The notes: generated by a model from the sequence alone, not told the origin. A stretch of 64,000 nucleotides of DNA from Chryseobacterium sp. E1 (GCA_019203745.1 CP078104.1:558001-622000), one strand, 5' to 3'; positions 33,443-44,616 are shown, counted from the first letter of the stretch. Made by a program: numbers and translations.

Positions 33443-35089
33443 CTACTTTCTCGTTACTCTCAGCAAAAGTATTAAAACTAAAATAATTGAAAACACAAAG
33501 CCAAGAACAGCAACCAAAGACAACTCTCCTATCCTAGGACCGGATTCGGAGACAAAAACTATAGCGGTGGCGATGATATTGGCTCCCAGAATCATCGCTA
33601 AAATAAGGTTGACCACACTGGATTTAATCAGCTGGTTCGTTTTTTCTATATTCTTGATCTCACTGGAGACGGTAAATTTATTTTCATCAAGCTTTTGAAG
33701 AACAGACCGCAGCTCTTTCGGAATTTCATCTACATTATCGGTGAAATTCATCATCCGGTCCATTCCTGTCTTTAAAATATTTTTCGGACTGATTTTTTTG
33801 GTGAAGATTTTCTTGGTGTAAGGATGAAGGCTTTTTACGATATCAAGGTCAGGATTGATGTTTCTTCCTACACCTTCTATCAGGCTTATTCCTTTGAACA
33901 AAAGGTAGAAATAATCCGGCATATAGAGCCTGTTGTCCTTTAAAATATCCTTCATTTTGTTGATGATCACCTGCACATTGATTTCCTGTAGCGAAGAACT
34001 GTGAACAAAATTCAGGATATCTTCCACATCATTTTCGAATCTTCTTTCATCAGGAATTTCATAACTCACGGCCATTTTCTTCAGATAACGGACTATTTTG
34101 TGGGAGTTTTTGGCGACAAAGCTTACAATCAGATTTTCAAGGATTTCTTTATCATTAGGCTGAATTTTTCCTACCGCACCGAAATCAATAAAGACAATTT
34201 TACCGTCTTTTTTACCAGAATATTTCCGGCATGCGGATCGGCATGAAAGAACCCGTAATCTAAAATCTGTGATACAAAAAGTCTTAATCCGGCTTCAGAA
34301 ACTTTTACAGGATCAATATCATTGGCAATAAGAACCGATTTATCCGTCACTTTTATTCCATCAATGAATTCCATACAAAGAATATTATTGTTGGAAAATT
34401 CTTCGTAAACTTTTGGAACGTAGGTTTCTTTATTGTTTTTAAAATTAAGACGGAACTGCTGAATATTATTTTTTTCGTTGATCAGGATACTTCCTCCAGC
34501 AATGATTTTTCAAAGGTGGAAATCGCCTGCTTCAGATTAAGCTTCTCTCCTATTTCCGAATAGGCAGACAATAATTTTTCAAGATCTTTGATCAGGAGCA
34601 GGTCATCTTCTATCACAGACTGTACATCCGGTTTTCTGAGCTTCAGGATGACCGGGCTGCCGTCTTTAAAACAGCTTTATACACTTGTGCAATAGAAGCA
34701 GTAGCCAAAGGTTCCTTCTCAATCTCCAGGAAATGGTCTTTCACGGAAATATTGAACTCATTTTCCAGGGCTTCCTCCACATCCATATCTACTGTTTCCA
34801 CCTTATCCTGAAGTTTCTGAAGCTCCTGGATCAGTTCGGGCGGCAAAAGGTCTTCCCTGCTGCTGAAAGTCTGCCCAAGCTTTACAAAGGTAGGTCCCAG
34901 CTCTTCGAGAGCAAGTCTGATCCTTTCATAGACTGTACCTTTTGAAATAATTTCATCCGAATTTCCTGAAGTTTCTTCCTGTTTATTTCCACCGTTCATT
35001 CTTGCAAGAAGGTCTTTAAAACCATATTTACTCAATACGGATATCAGCCTGGCGGACCTTTTCAGTTTTCTTTGCTGCTTGTCAAACAT
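33443..35089 (-). CDS. UbiB/AarF/ABC1-family atypical protein kinase
   Basis: About 549 residues. N-terminal part has the family KxGQ motif in TFVKLGQTFSSREDLLP and the Ala-rich loop LATASIAQVYKA; the middle has ILVKK after DPHAGN (metal-binding, near 34220); the C-terminus has two TM helices (LILAMILGANIIATAIVF and GELSLVAVLGFVFSIILV). These membrane-bound ATPases support quinone synthesis or lipid handling; here menaquinone is the likely context. Frame breaks near 34650, 34510, 34205 and 34090. No quinone genes adjoin. Confidence 0.85.
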
Positions 35090-35351
35090 AGTCTATTAAT
35101 AATAAGTGCAATTTACTCCAAAAACTATTCCCATTTTTCATTAAATTCTGAAACAGGAAGAAGTTGGAAAATAATTTTATTGATCATGTAATTTTCAAAG
35201 CAGAATTTATCGTGATTAAAAATTTATTACACATAACCAGTATTTTACATTATTAAATTTAATCATAATAAGAAAATACCATAACATATTGTATATTTTT
35301 CTATATTTACAATGTACAAAACATTAAAACAAACCAAAAAGTATTTACAAC

Positions 35352-35519
35352 ATGAAAAATTTACGTAACAGCAAACTTTCAAGAGAACAATTAAAAGGGA
35401 TTTCAGGAAATGGTATTATCATCGGAGGTACCTGTTCAAACGAATGCTGCCCGACTGACGGAAGACCAAGATGCCCTAAACTGATCTGCCCTGCGGTAGT
35501 TTGCCCACAGTATTTATAG
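35352..35519 (+). CDS. Six-cysteine leader peptide 1 (bacteriocin-like)
   Basis: Intact 55-residue peptide beginning MKNLRNSKLSREQLKGISGN, a leader of the type seen on small flavobacterial proteins that are often called bacteriocin-like (LSxExLxxIxGG). The core has Cys at 28, 32, 33, 41, 46 and 51 (C-x3-CC-x7-C-x4-C-x4-C), a CCPTDGRPRCP loop and the repeat ICPAVVCP. GN replaces the usual GG at the leader end. A paralogue lies 170 bases downstream and a terminator follows each gene. No modification enzyme or peptidase-transporter gene lies within this window. Confidence 0.75.
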   Translation: MKNLRNSKLSREQLKGISGNGIIIGGTCSNECCPTDGRPRCPKLICPAVVCPQYL

Positions 35520-35546
35520 GATATTTATTAAATTTTAGGTAAAATA

Positions 35547-35576
35547 AAAACAGAATGCTTTCGGGTATTCTGTTTT
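35547..35576 (+). terminator. Terminator after peptide 1
   Basis: Stem AAAACAGAAT / ATTCTGTTTT around a GCTTTCGGGT loop; separates the two peptide genes into individual units. Confidence 0.8.
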
Positions 35577-35688
35577 GTTATTTAATATCCTTATGCCGGG
35601 TTTGCAACACTTCTTCATTTTTATCACAATAAACCGGATGAGACCTCGTTTTTATTAGACACTATTAAAACTAATCAAAAATATCAAC

Positions 35689-35853
35689 ATGAAAAATTTA
35701 CGTAACAACAAACTATCCAGAGAGCAATTAAAGAAAATGTCAGGAAACGGTCTTATCATTATCGGCTGCACGTACGAGTGCTGTCCTAAGGATGGAAGAC
35801 CTTTGTGCCCGGGCTATTATTGCCCTGCCGTAATCTGTCCGGAATACGTGTAG
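35689..35853 (+). CDS. Six-cysteine leader peptide 2 (bacteriocin-like)
   Basis: Intact 54-residue paralogue of the preceding peptide: leader MKNLRNNKLSREQLKKMSGN, core with Cys at 27, 31, 32, 40, 45 and 50, the same C-x3-CC-x7-C-x4-C-x4-C spacing, CCPKDGRPLCP and YCPAVICP. It lacks one residue before the first Cys relative to peptide 1. The first 19 bases of both genes are identical, showing a tandem duplication, while the core has diverged mainly at non-Cys positions. Conserved Cys, Pro and the DGRP turn point to selection on the folded or modified core. Confidence 0.75.
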   Translation: MKNLRNNKLSREQLKKMSGNGLIIIGCTYECCPKDGRPLCPGYYCPAVICPEYV

Positions 35854-35874
35854 GAAAAACGCCATATTATTATT

Positions 35875-35908
35875 AAAGAGCAGAACTGATCTGCTCTTTT
35901 TTTTTTTG
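35875..35908 (+). terminator. Terminator after peptide 2
   Basis: Stem AAAGAGCAGA / TCTGCTCTTT, loop ACTGA, with a run of about 13 T. Confidence 0.9.
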
Positions 35909-36011
35909 ACTAAGAGACTGCAAGTTACTTTCGGTTTTATGGCCTCCATTTTCCAGCTCCCTCTTCAAATCTAAATCTGATTAATCAGGAAATCCTTTAT
36001 TCCAATTGACA

Positions 36012-37509
36012 TTATTTAAGGTAAGTATCATAAAGGTCTTTCCTGCGGTCTTTCATTACCTGAACAGAACCGTTATGATGGAGATCTTTCAACAGGTTCA
36101 GATCTACATCTACAATCAGAGTCATTTCTGTATTGGGGTCGCCTCCCCTTTCACCGCATTGGATGGAAAGGCAAAATCTGAAGGGGTAAATACGGCAGCC
36201 TGGCCAAACTGGATATCCATATTGTTTACCTTCGGAAGGTTTCCTACACAGCCGGCAATGGCAACATAGCATTCATTTTCTATTGCTCTTGCCGCAGCAC
36301 AGTGACGTACTCTCATATAGGCGTTTTGAGTGTCTGTAAGATATGGTACAAACAGAATTTTCATTCCCTGATCTGCCAGAATTCTTGGCAGTTCCGGGAA
36401 TTCTACGTCATAACAGATGACAAGGCCTATTTTACCACAGTCGGTATCAAAAACTTTGATTTCATTCCCGCCTTTCATTCCGTAATATCTTTTTTCATTC
36501 GGGGTGATATGAATTTTTCTGTATTCATCCATACGGCCGTCACGGTGAAGGAGATAGCTTACGTTATACAGTTCATTGTTTTCAAAAACAGGCATACTTC
36601 CGGAAATAATATTCACGTTGTAGCTAATAGCGAGCTCTGAAATTCTTTCTTTGATCTCTTCAGTAAGCTTTGCCAGCTCTATCATACTGTCTCTTTCCGA
36701 AAGGCTATTGAAGGGAGCCAGCAAGGGTGTGTTGAAGAGTTCCGGAAACAGTACAAAGTCTGATTTGTAATCTCCCATTACATTCACAAAGAACTCCACC
36801 TGCTCATAAAAGGCGTCTATATCTTTGAAATGTCTCATCTGCCATTGTACCAATCCCAGGCGGATGATGCTGTCCTGCATGGTATTCGGGTTTTTGCTGT
36901 AATAGATATTATTCCACTGCAAAAGAACTGCATTTTCCTGTGAAGCTTCATCTTCGGGAAGGTATTTTTCAGTACTCTGATCGGCAGGAAGTTATTTGAA
37001 AGCTGGAAAGACAGCACGGGGTCATAAATTTCTTTATCCCTCACCTTTCGGATATATTCTCTTGGAGAAAGTTCATGGCTGTGTTTGTGATAATTCGGAA
37101 TTCTGCCTCCCAGAATAATTGATTTCAGGTTTAGCAATTCACATAATTCTTTTCTCGCATCATACAATCTTCTTCCGAGACGCAGTTCTCTGAATTCAGG
37201 ATCTACAAAAACTTCTATTCCATATAAAACATTTCCTTTTGAAGTGTGTGTATTGAAGGTATAATTCCCTGTAATATCACTGTAGGTATGATCATCCCCG
37301 AATTCGTCATAATTCACAATAATAGACAGCGCTACTGCGGCCAGTTTTCCATCCACTGTAATACAAATCTGGCCATCCGGGAACATTCTCGTTAATTTTT
37401 CAATTTTCTTAGACCATATCGATTCGGACATTTGGGGATAGGCTCTTTTCATTGTTTGTGCCAACTCATCATAATCCTGAACAGTCAGGGGTCTCGTTTC
37501 TATTTGCAT
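36012..37509 (-). CDS. GNAT acetyltransferase-nitrilase fusion protein
   Basis: About 500 residues in one chain. Residues 1-200 are a GNAT domain (start MQIETRPLTVQDYDELAQ; acetyl-CoA loop VDPEFRELRLGRRLYDARKE). Residues 235-500 are a carbon-nitrogen hydrolase with the Glu-Lys-Cys triad: Glu in LFPELFNTP, Lys in YRKIHITPNE, Cys in GLVICYDVEFPEL. Frame breaks near 36960, between the domains, and near 36150. The fusion is known in several bacteria; the hydrolase probably cleaves an amide whose partner is acylated by GNAT. Cytoplasmic; substrate unknown. Confidence 0.88.
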
Positions 37510-37726
37510 TTGATGTAATTTTACTTAAATTTAGTGAAAATTTTGCAACTTATAAACTTCCCTGTTAAACGGAATTGTAAACTCTAGTTTATTACATTTT
37601 TCATTTCTATATGAAACCATATTTTTTTAATAGCTTTATGATTAAATTAGTAGTTTGTTTTCTTTGAAACCAGATATACAATACAAAAGACATTTTGGAA
37701 GTAAATACCAGACAATAAAAACAAAA

Positions 37727-38101
37727 ATGACTATGACCCTAAAGAAGTTTTGAAAAAATGGATAGAGCTTTAATGCGGCTGATGCAGCCGGTATTGCGGA
37801 ACTATATGCAGAAGACGCAGTAAACCATCAGGTTGCCAATGAGCCAGTAGTGGGTAAAACCGCTATTTATGAAATGTTTGTCAATGAATTTGCAACCGCT
37901 GAAATGGTTTGCATCGTAGAAAATATTTTTGAGGATGGAGAATGGACTATAATGGAATGGAAGGATCCTCTCGGGCTTCGTGGGTGTGGATTTTTTCATG
38001 TAAAAAACGATAAAATCATATTCCAGAGGGGATACTGGGATAAACTCTCATTTTTAAAACAGCATAATCTCCTATTGAATAATAAAGGAATCGTTATTTA
38101 A
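37727..38101 (+). CDS. SnoaL-like (NTF2 fold) protein
   Basis: About 125 residues. The recovered sequence reads KEVLKKWIELF, then NAADAAGIAELYAEDAVNHQ and GKTAIYEMFVNEFATAEM, a typical SnoaL/NTF2-like cone with the AxxLYAEDAV motif, followed by ENIFEDGEWTIMEWKDP. Two one-base breaks lie near 37741 and 37770; the exact start is uncertain (ATG at 37727 or 37733). Members include isomerases, hydrolases and binding proteins. Convergent with guaA. Function unknown. Confidence 0.65.
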
Positions 38102-38130
38102 AAAGAACACCTGAACAGGTATTGAATATA

Positions 38131-38158
38131 AAAATCCCACCCAAACGGGCAGGATTTA
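38131..38158. terminator. Probable terminator between the NTF2-like gene and guaA
   Basis: AAATCC...GGATTT outer stem and CCC/GGG inner stem separated by two mismatches, loop AAAC, with A/T-rich flanks. Confidence 0.55.
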
Positions 38159-38179
38159 TATTTAAATTCAAGTCAAAAA

Positions 38180-39708
38180 TTATTCCCACTCAATAGTTGC
38201 AGGTGGTTTGCTTGAAATATCGTAAGCTACTCTGTTGATTCCCTTACTTCGTTGATGATTCTGCTTGAAACAGTATCTAAGAACTCGTAAGGAAGTCTAC
38301 TCCACGTTGCTGTCATGAAGTCGATGGTATTGGCAGAACGTACTACTGCTGTGTATTCATATGTTCTTTCGTCACCCATTACTCCTACAGATTTTACAGG
38401 AAGAAGGACAACAAACGCCTGAGATACTTTTTCGTAAAGGTCGTTTTTGTACAGTTCTTCGATGAAGATATCATCAGCTTCCTGAAGGATTCTTACTTTC
38501 TCAGCGTCTACAGCTCCCAATACTCTGATTCCAAGTCCAGGACCAGGGAACGGGTGTCTGTATACCAAATGATGAGGAATTCCTAATTCTTCTCCTACTT
38601 TTCTTACTTCGTCTTTGAAAAGCTCTCTTAATGGCTCTAATAATTCGAATTCCATATCTTCAGGAAGTCCTCCAACATTGTGGTGAGACTTGATCACTGC
38701 AGATGGTCCGTTTACAGACTGGCTCTCGATAACGTCAGGGTAAATGGTTCCCTGAGCTAAGAATTTAGCGCCTTCAATTTTGTGAGATTCTTCGTCAAAT
38801 ACGTGGATAAACTCATTACCAATGATTTTTCTCTTCGCTTCAGGATCGTCTACTCCTGCTAATTTTGAAAGGAATCTTTCTTTAGCATCCACCATTTTAA
38901 TATTCATATGGAAATGCTCTCCATACTGATCCATTACTTTCTTACCTTCATCCTTTCTCAATAATCCCGTATCTACGAAGATACAAGTCAACTGATCACC
39001 GATGGCTTTATGGATCAAAACAGCCGCTACAGAAGAGTCTACACCTCCGGAAAGCCCAAGGATTACTTTGTTGTCTCCTACTTTCTCACGGATTTCTTCA
39101 ACTGTTTTTTCGATATAGTTTGTCAGTTTCCAGTTTTTCTCTGCATTACAGATTCCGAAAACGAAATTTTCAAGCATTTTTCCTCCTTCTTCCGTATGGG
39201 AAACTTCAGGGTGGAACTGAACACAGTAGATTTTCTGATCTTCATTGGAGATAGAAGCAATTACTCCAGATTTTGCGTTTAATTCAAAACCTGCAGGCAA
39301 TTCTCCTACTTCGTCAAAGTGGCTCATCCAAACTACAGAGTTCTGAGTCACTCCTTTTAATAAAGAGCTTTCTTTAACGATCTCTAAGTTTGCTTTTCCG
39401 TACTCTCCTTTTTCTCCTTTGTTTACTTTACCTCCTAGAAGGTGAGCGGTCATCTGCATTCCGTAGCAGATTCCCAATACAGGAACTCCCTGCTCGTATA
39501 ATTCTTTTTCAACCAGGTGAGCATTTTCTGCATTTACAGAACTTGGTCCACCGGAAAGGATAATTCCTTTTGGCTGTTTTGCTAAAATATCTTGTAATGG
39601 TGTATTGTAAGGCAAGATTTCAGAGTACACACCCATCTCACGGATTCTTCTTCCGATAAGCTGGTTGTACTGGGATCCGAAATCTAAAATAATAATACCG
39701 TTGTTCAT
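38180..39708 (-). CDS. guaA: GMP synthase (glutamine-hydrolysing)
   Basis: Amidates XMP to GMP. About 510 residues. N-terminal class I amidotransferase with [16 protein letters not shown], Cys in GICYGMQM and His-Glu in [13 protein letters not shown] pyrophosphatase P-loop [16 protein letters not shown]-terminal dimer domain. One A is missing near 38240; repair gives [20 protein letters not shown](E), the canonical GuaA end, at 38180. Last gene of the purine operon. Its spacer to purD carries an unusual repeat. Confidence 0.96.
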
Positions 39709-39734
39709 TTTGATAATTGATAAATGATGATTAA

Positions 39735-39825
39735 TTTAAAAGCTTTAAGCTATAGGCTTCAGGCTATAAGCTTTCTATACCGCAATAAGCATACTGCCTG
39801 TAGCCTAAAGCTTATTGCTTACTTA
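39735..39825. repeat. Degenerate palindromic repeat between purD and guaA
   Basis: Alternating AAGCTTTAAGCTATAGGC, GGCTATAAGCTT and TAGCCTAAAGCTTATTGC blocks form several overlapping imperfect inverted repeats, next to an ATTGATAAATGATGATTAA tract at 39716. It lies in the 169-base spacer of an operon. It looks like a dispersed intergenic element rather than a simple terminator. Confidence 0.5.
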
Positions 39826-39877
39826 ACTGTTTTACAAAAAAGACTTGGATCAGCTCCAAATCTTTTTCGTGATTTTA

Positions 39878-41115
39878 TTAAAACTTTCCGATGTCTTCTC
39901 TGTAGAAGCCGTAATCGAAATGTACGTGACCTGCGTCTTCGTAAACTTTTTTGCGGGCATCTTCAAAAGTAGCTCCTGTAGCCACGATGTTCAGAACTCT
40001 ACCACCGTTGGAAACCACTTTGTCTCCTTTTCTGACAGCTCCTGCATACAATAGTTTACTGTGTTTTACTTTATCTTCTCCTGTAATTTCGAAACCTGTT
40101 TCAATGTTTCTAGGATATCCTCCTGAGCACATTACCAGACAAACTGCTTTTTCGTCTTTAAATTTAAGCTCAATGTCTTTTCCTTCCATACAGTCCTGGA
40201 TCACGTCTAAAAGATTGTTTTCCATAAGCGCCATCAATACCTGAGTTTCAGGATCTCCGAATCTCATATTGTACTCAAGAAGGTAAGCACCGTTCTTAGT
40301 CACCATCAGTCCGAAGAAGATGATTCCCTTGAAGCTGAATCCTTCTGCTTTAAGACCTTTGATGGTAGGCTCCAGGATATTCTGCTCAAAGTCTGCATAG
40401 TGCTCCTGAGTGAATTCCGGGCTTGGTGCCACAGATCCCATACCTCCTGTATTAGGTCCTGTATCTCCGTTTCCTGCTTTTTTATAGTCTTTTGCCGCTA
40501 CACATGGGAAAAGTTTTTCACCATTAGAGAAAGCAATGATAGAAGCTTCAAAACCTTGTAAATATTCTTCGATAACTAAACGGATACCGGCATCACCATA
40601 GATTCTTCTGATCATGAAATCATGAATCGTGGCTTCAGCTTCTTCAAGGGTGTCACAGATAACAACTCCTTTTCCGCCTGCCAAACCGCTGGCCTTGATC
40701 ACTAAAGGATACTGCTGTGTCTGAACGTATTCTTTGGCTTCATTATATGAATCAAATACTACCGCTTTAGCTGTTTTGATATCATAGGTCTGCATAAATT
40801 TCTTAGAAAAAGCCTTACTTCCTTCCAGGCTTGCCACTTTCTGAGTAGGGCCGAAAACTTTAAGATCGTGTTTTTAAATTCATCCTTTAAACCAGCTACC
40901 AATGGAGCTTCAGGACCTACGATCGTAAGATCAACTTTTTCTTTAATAGCGAAATCTCTAAGTTCTTTGATTTCTGATAAATGAACATTTTTCCCTATTA
41001 CATCGGTAGTAGCATTCCCGTTGGCGAAAAACATTTTAGAAATTCTCGGGTCATTCTGAAGCTTAGCTGCTAAAGCAGATTCTCTACCGCCTTCACCTAT
41101 GATTAATATTCTCAT
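39878..41115 (-). CDS. purD: Phosphoribosylamine-glycine ligase
   Basis: GAR synthetase, second step of de novo purine synthesis. About 413 residues. MRILIIGEGGRESALA start, LVIKASGLAGGKGVV ATP-grasp loop, the signature TGPNTGGMGSVAPSP and NMRFGDPETQ. The break near 40870 is one A lost from AAAAAA; repair reads KKHDLKVFGPTQKVASLEGSKAF, which is canonical. Starts 89 bases after purH. Confidence 0.96.
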
Positions 41116-41204
41116 ACTTTATTTATTATCTAGTCTTAATTTACAAATATATAATTTTGAATGCTAAAAATACAATCCCTAATTATTTTTTAATTCTATT
41201 TTAA

Positions 41205-42720
41205 TTAGTGGAAAAAGTGTCTTACACCTGTAAACATCATTGGAATATTGTGCTCATTTGCAGCCTCAATACTATCCTGATCTTTTACACTTCCACCCGG
41301 CTGAATAATGGCCTTGATACCTTCCTGAGCGCAGAAATCTACCACATCACGGAAAGGGAAAAATGCATCTGAAGCCAGTACTAAATCTCCTGAGAATTTT
41401 TCTTTTGCTCTTTCGATAGCCTGCTGAGTCGCCCAGATTCTGTTGACCTGACCGCCTCCAATACCGAATGCCTGTATACCGTTGGAAACTACGATTGCGT
41501 TAGACTTCACATATTTTACTACTCTCTGAGAGAAAAGCAATGCTTTTTCTGCTCTTCTGTAGGCTGTACTTCAGTTACCACTTTGATATCATCTGAGAAG
41601 TGAAGGTCATTATCCTGAACAAGGATTCCTCCGTCTACTTTCACCCAAGTCTGTTTGTCTGAAACAGGGTTTACTATTTTGATGATTCTCAGGTTTTTCT
41701 TTTTCTTAAAACTTCAAGGGCTTCTTCATCAAATTCAGGAGCCATTACAATTTCAAGGAAAGTTTTATTTAATTCTTCTGCTGTAGCTGCATCAATCTTG
41801 TAGTTCATTGCAACAATTCCGCCAAAGATGGAAACCGGATCACATTCGAATGTTTTCTGGTAAGTTTCCAATGCTGAAGTTCCGATCGCCACGCCACAAG
41901 GGGTAGAGTGTTTTACGGCACAACAAGCCATTTCTTCTTTGAACTCAGTCACAACTTTCCAGCAAAGGTCCATATCACGAAGATTGTTGAAAGAAAGTTC
42001 TTTACCTCCAAGCTGTTCGAAATCTTTCATTGCTCCGTTTTCGAAAGTAGAAACGTAGTAAGCTGCTGTCTGGTGAGGGTTTTCTCCGTATCTCAGGTCA
42101 GCCACTTTTTTATAAGAAGCATTCAGATAAGTAGGATATTCTTCGTCTAAAAGCATTCTGGAAATCGCAGCATCATATGCGGAGGTAAGGTTGAATACTT
42201 TTCCTGCAAGCTTTTTACGGGTTTCGATGTACGTATCACCGTTTTGCTCCATTTCAATTTTCACTGCTGCATAGTCTTCTACATCAGTGATTACCGTTAC
42301 AGAATCAAAGTTTTTAGCTGCAGAACGAAGCATTGAAGGGCCTCCGATATCGATAAACTCTACTTTTTCATGTAAAGAAATGTCTTTGTTTACATTTTCA
42401 AAGAAAGGGTAAAGGTTTACGATCACCATGTCAATCAGACCAATTCCGTGTTCCTGAACGGTTTTCATGTGCTCTTCGTTGTTACGAACAGCCAGCAGTC
42501 CACCGTGAACTTTCGGGTGTAAAGTTTTCACTCTTCCATCCAACATTTCAGGGAAATTGGTTACCTCATCAATCTGAATAGGATTTAAACCAGCGTCTTT
42601 CAAATGTTTGAACGTTCCTCCTGTGGAGATCAACTCATAATTCTGAGCTTCCAAAAACTGTGCGAATTCTGTTAATCCACTTTTGTCAGAAACACTGATT
42701 AAAACTCTCTTTTTACTCAT
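41205..42720 (-). CDS. purH: Bifunctional AICAR transformylase/IMP cyclohydrolase
   Basis: Last two steps to IMP. About 506 residues. N-terminal MGS-like cyclohydrolase domain ([46 protein letters not shown]), C-terminal transformylase domain with [12 protein letters not shown] and the end region [16 protein letters not shown] and [14 protein letters not shown]. The KHxxPCG motif carries Thr where Asn is commoner. Frame breaks near 41697 and 41550 in the transformylase domain. Cytoplasmic. Confidence 0.95.
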
Positions 42721-42863
42721 TTTACTTTCAATTTTTTACTTTTTACAGCTATTTCAAACTGTGTCCGGGTCTTTCACCTCCGAACTTACTTTTATTTTAC
42801 TTAGATTTTTCTATTTTCCTGTCAAAAATTAAAACTTTTCGACACCCTTCCAAAGGAAAGGAA

Positions 42864-43423
42864 TTAATTTCCCAGGACCTTATTGATCGATAAAGGAAAT
42901 ATCTCATATTCAATCTGGTGAACTTTCTGAGCCAGTGTTTCAGGAGTATCTTCAGCAGTTACTTCAAACGATTTCTGAAGAATAGCTTCTCCTTCATCAA
43001 TGCCTGGTGTCACAAAGTGTACAGTCGCCCCACTCTCTACTTCTTTGGCTTCAATGACTGCATTGTGAACGTTCATCCCCACATTCCTTTTCCTCCGAAT
43101 TTTGGAAGCAAAGCAGGATGAATATTGATTATCTTACCATTCCAGTTTTCGCAGAATTCAGATTTTAAGATGGATAAAAATCCTGCCAATACGATAAGAT
43201 CTGTATTTTCAGGGATTACTTTAGCCAATTCACTGCTGAAATTCTTTCCTCTCGGAATGAGTATGTTTTCTATATTGTGATTCTTTGCTCTTTCCAGTCC
43301 GAAACATTCTCTGTCTGCTACTACCAAAGTTACTTTTGCATTCTGGATTTCTCCTGAGTCAATAGTATCAATTCTCTGCAGATTGGTTCCTGAACCGGAT
43401 ACGAGTACAACGATGTTCTTCAT
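42864..43423 (-). CDS. purN: Phosphoribosylglycinamide formyltransferase
   Basis: Folate-dependent GAR transformylase, about 187 residues. VLVSGSGTNLQRI start, catalytic Asn-His in IINIHPALLPKF, Asp in FVTPGIDEGEAILQ. One G is missing from the GGGG run near 43078; restoring it joins GGKGMWG to MNVHNAVIEA, which is the normal sequence around GxxVHxAV. Starts 75 bases after purM. Confidence 0.95.
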
Positions 43424-43424
43424 T

Positions 43425-43498
43425 ATTCAGATGTTAGATGTCAGATTCAAGATTACAGACTTACCGTCTGATGTCAAGGGTCTGAAATCTGATGTCAT
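43425..43498. repeat. Degenerate TCTGATGTCA-type repeat, purM-purN spacer
   Basis: The 75-base spacer is made of drifting copies of a GATGTTAGATGTCAGATT / TCTGATGTCA unit in both orientations. The spacer upstream of purM at 44492-44570 contains related units. Confidence 0.45.
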
Positions 43499-44490
43499 TT
43501 AAAATTTCAAATCAATTTTCTCTGCTCCTTCAGTGATTTCTCCTATTTCGTAAGCATCATCTAAAAGGTGTAATACTTTTTCAGCATGTTCAGCATCTAC
43601 AACGATTACCATCCCTACGCCCATATTGAATGTTCCGTGCATTTCTTCACGTTTCACTCCACCTCTCTTTTCAAGCTCAAGCATTACGCTAGGAATTCTG
43701 ATTTTTGATTCATCAATAGAAGCACAAAGTCCTTCAGGAATAATTCTTGGAACGTTTTCGTAAAGACCGCCTCCTGTGATGTGAGCAATTCCGCTTACTT
43801 TTACTTCTTCCAATACTTTATGAATATCTTTATAATATAATCTGGTAGGTACCAAAAGTGTTTCGTATAGAGGTTTTCCTTCAAACTCTTCTTCGAAGTT
43901 CGGGAATACTTTTCTTACTAAAGAGAATCCGTTGGAGTGGAATCCTGAGCTTGGCAATGCGATAATTTTGTTCCCTGCTTTGATCTTAGAACCATCAATG
44001 ATCTGGTCTTTTCTACGATTCCTACACAGAATCCTGCAACATCATAATCTCCAGGCTGGTACATCCCCGGCATTTCAGCAGTTTCACCACCAATCAGTGC
44101 ACAGTTATTATCCTTACATGCGGCAACCATTCCTAAAACGATTTCTGCAGCGATTTCTGAATCAAGCTTTCCACAAGCCAGATAATCTAAGAAGAATAAA
44201 GGTTTTGCTCCGTGACAAAGGATATCGTTAGCACACATTGCAAAACAATCTACACCGATAGAGTCATATTTTTTGGTATCTAAAGCTACTTTCAGCTTGG
44301 TACCTACTCCATCTGTTCCTGATACAAGAACCGGATTTTTGTATCCACCGATTTCATAGAAAGCACCAAAGCTCCCCAAGTGGTTCAGTACATTGGAATT
44401 GTGGGTTTCACCGACCGCTTTTTTGATCTTGTCAACCGTTTTGTATCCTTCTTCTTTGTCTACTCCTGCTGATTTGTAAGTGTTGCTCAT
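43499..44490 (-). CDS. purM: Phosphoribosylformylglycinamidine cyclo-ligase
   Basis: AIR synthetase, about 330 residues, cytoplasmic ATP-dependent dimer. [20 protein letters not shown] start, [15 protein letters not shown], the [17 protein letters not shown] [29 protein letters not shown], and C-terminal [17 protein letters not shown] and [10 protein letters not shown]. One frame break near 44010 between the two lobes; repair gives [20 protein letters not shown]. First gene of the operon purM-purN-purH-purD-guaA. Confidence 0.95.
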
Positions 44491-44491
44491 G

Positions 44492-44570
44492 TCTGCTTAG
44501 ATTTTTAGATATTAGATTTCAGATTTCAGGTTATGTACGATCTTATACCTGATGTCTGGCGTCTCTTATC
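44492..44570. repeat. Degenerate AGATTTCAG repeat upstream of purM
   Basis: Overlapping AGATTTTTAGATATTAGATT, AGATTTCAG (twice) and CCTGATGTCTGGCGTCTC units. Related in style to the purM-purN spacer. The whole gap 44491-44772 holds this repeat, a terminator and a short A/T-rich stretch; no gene or riboswitch was seen. Confidence 0.45.
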
Positions 44571-44616
44571 TTTTAATATTTCAATTACTTTTTATATTCG
44601 ATTTAGAAAACAAAAA

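Noticed and set aside
35352..35853. Toxin-antitoxin pair at the two small peptide genes
   Set aside because: The two products are paralogues with the same Cys pattern and leader, each with its own terminator; neither looks like an antitoxin.
43425..44570. CRISPR-like array in the purine operon spacers
   Set aside because: Repeat units are too short, drift in sequence and have no regular spacers; no cas genes are present.
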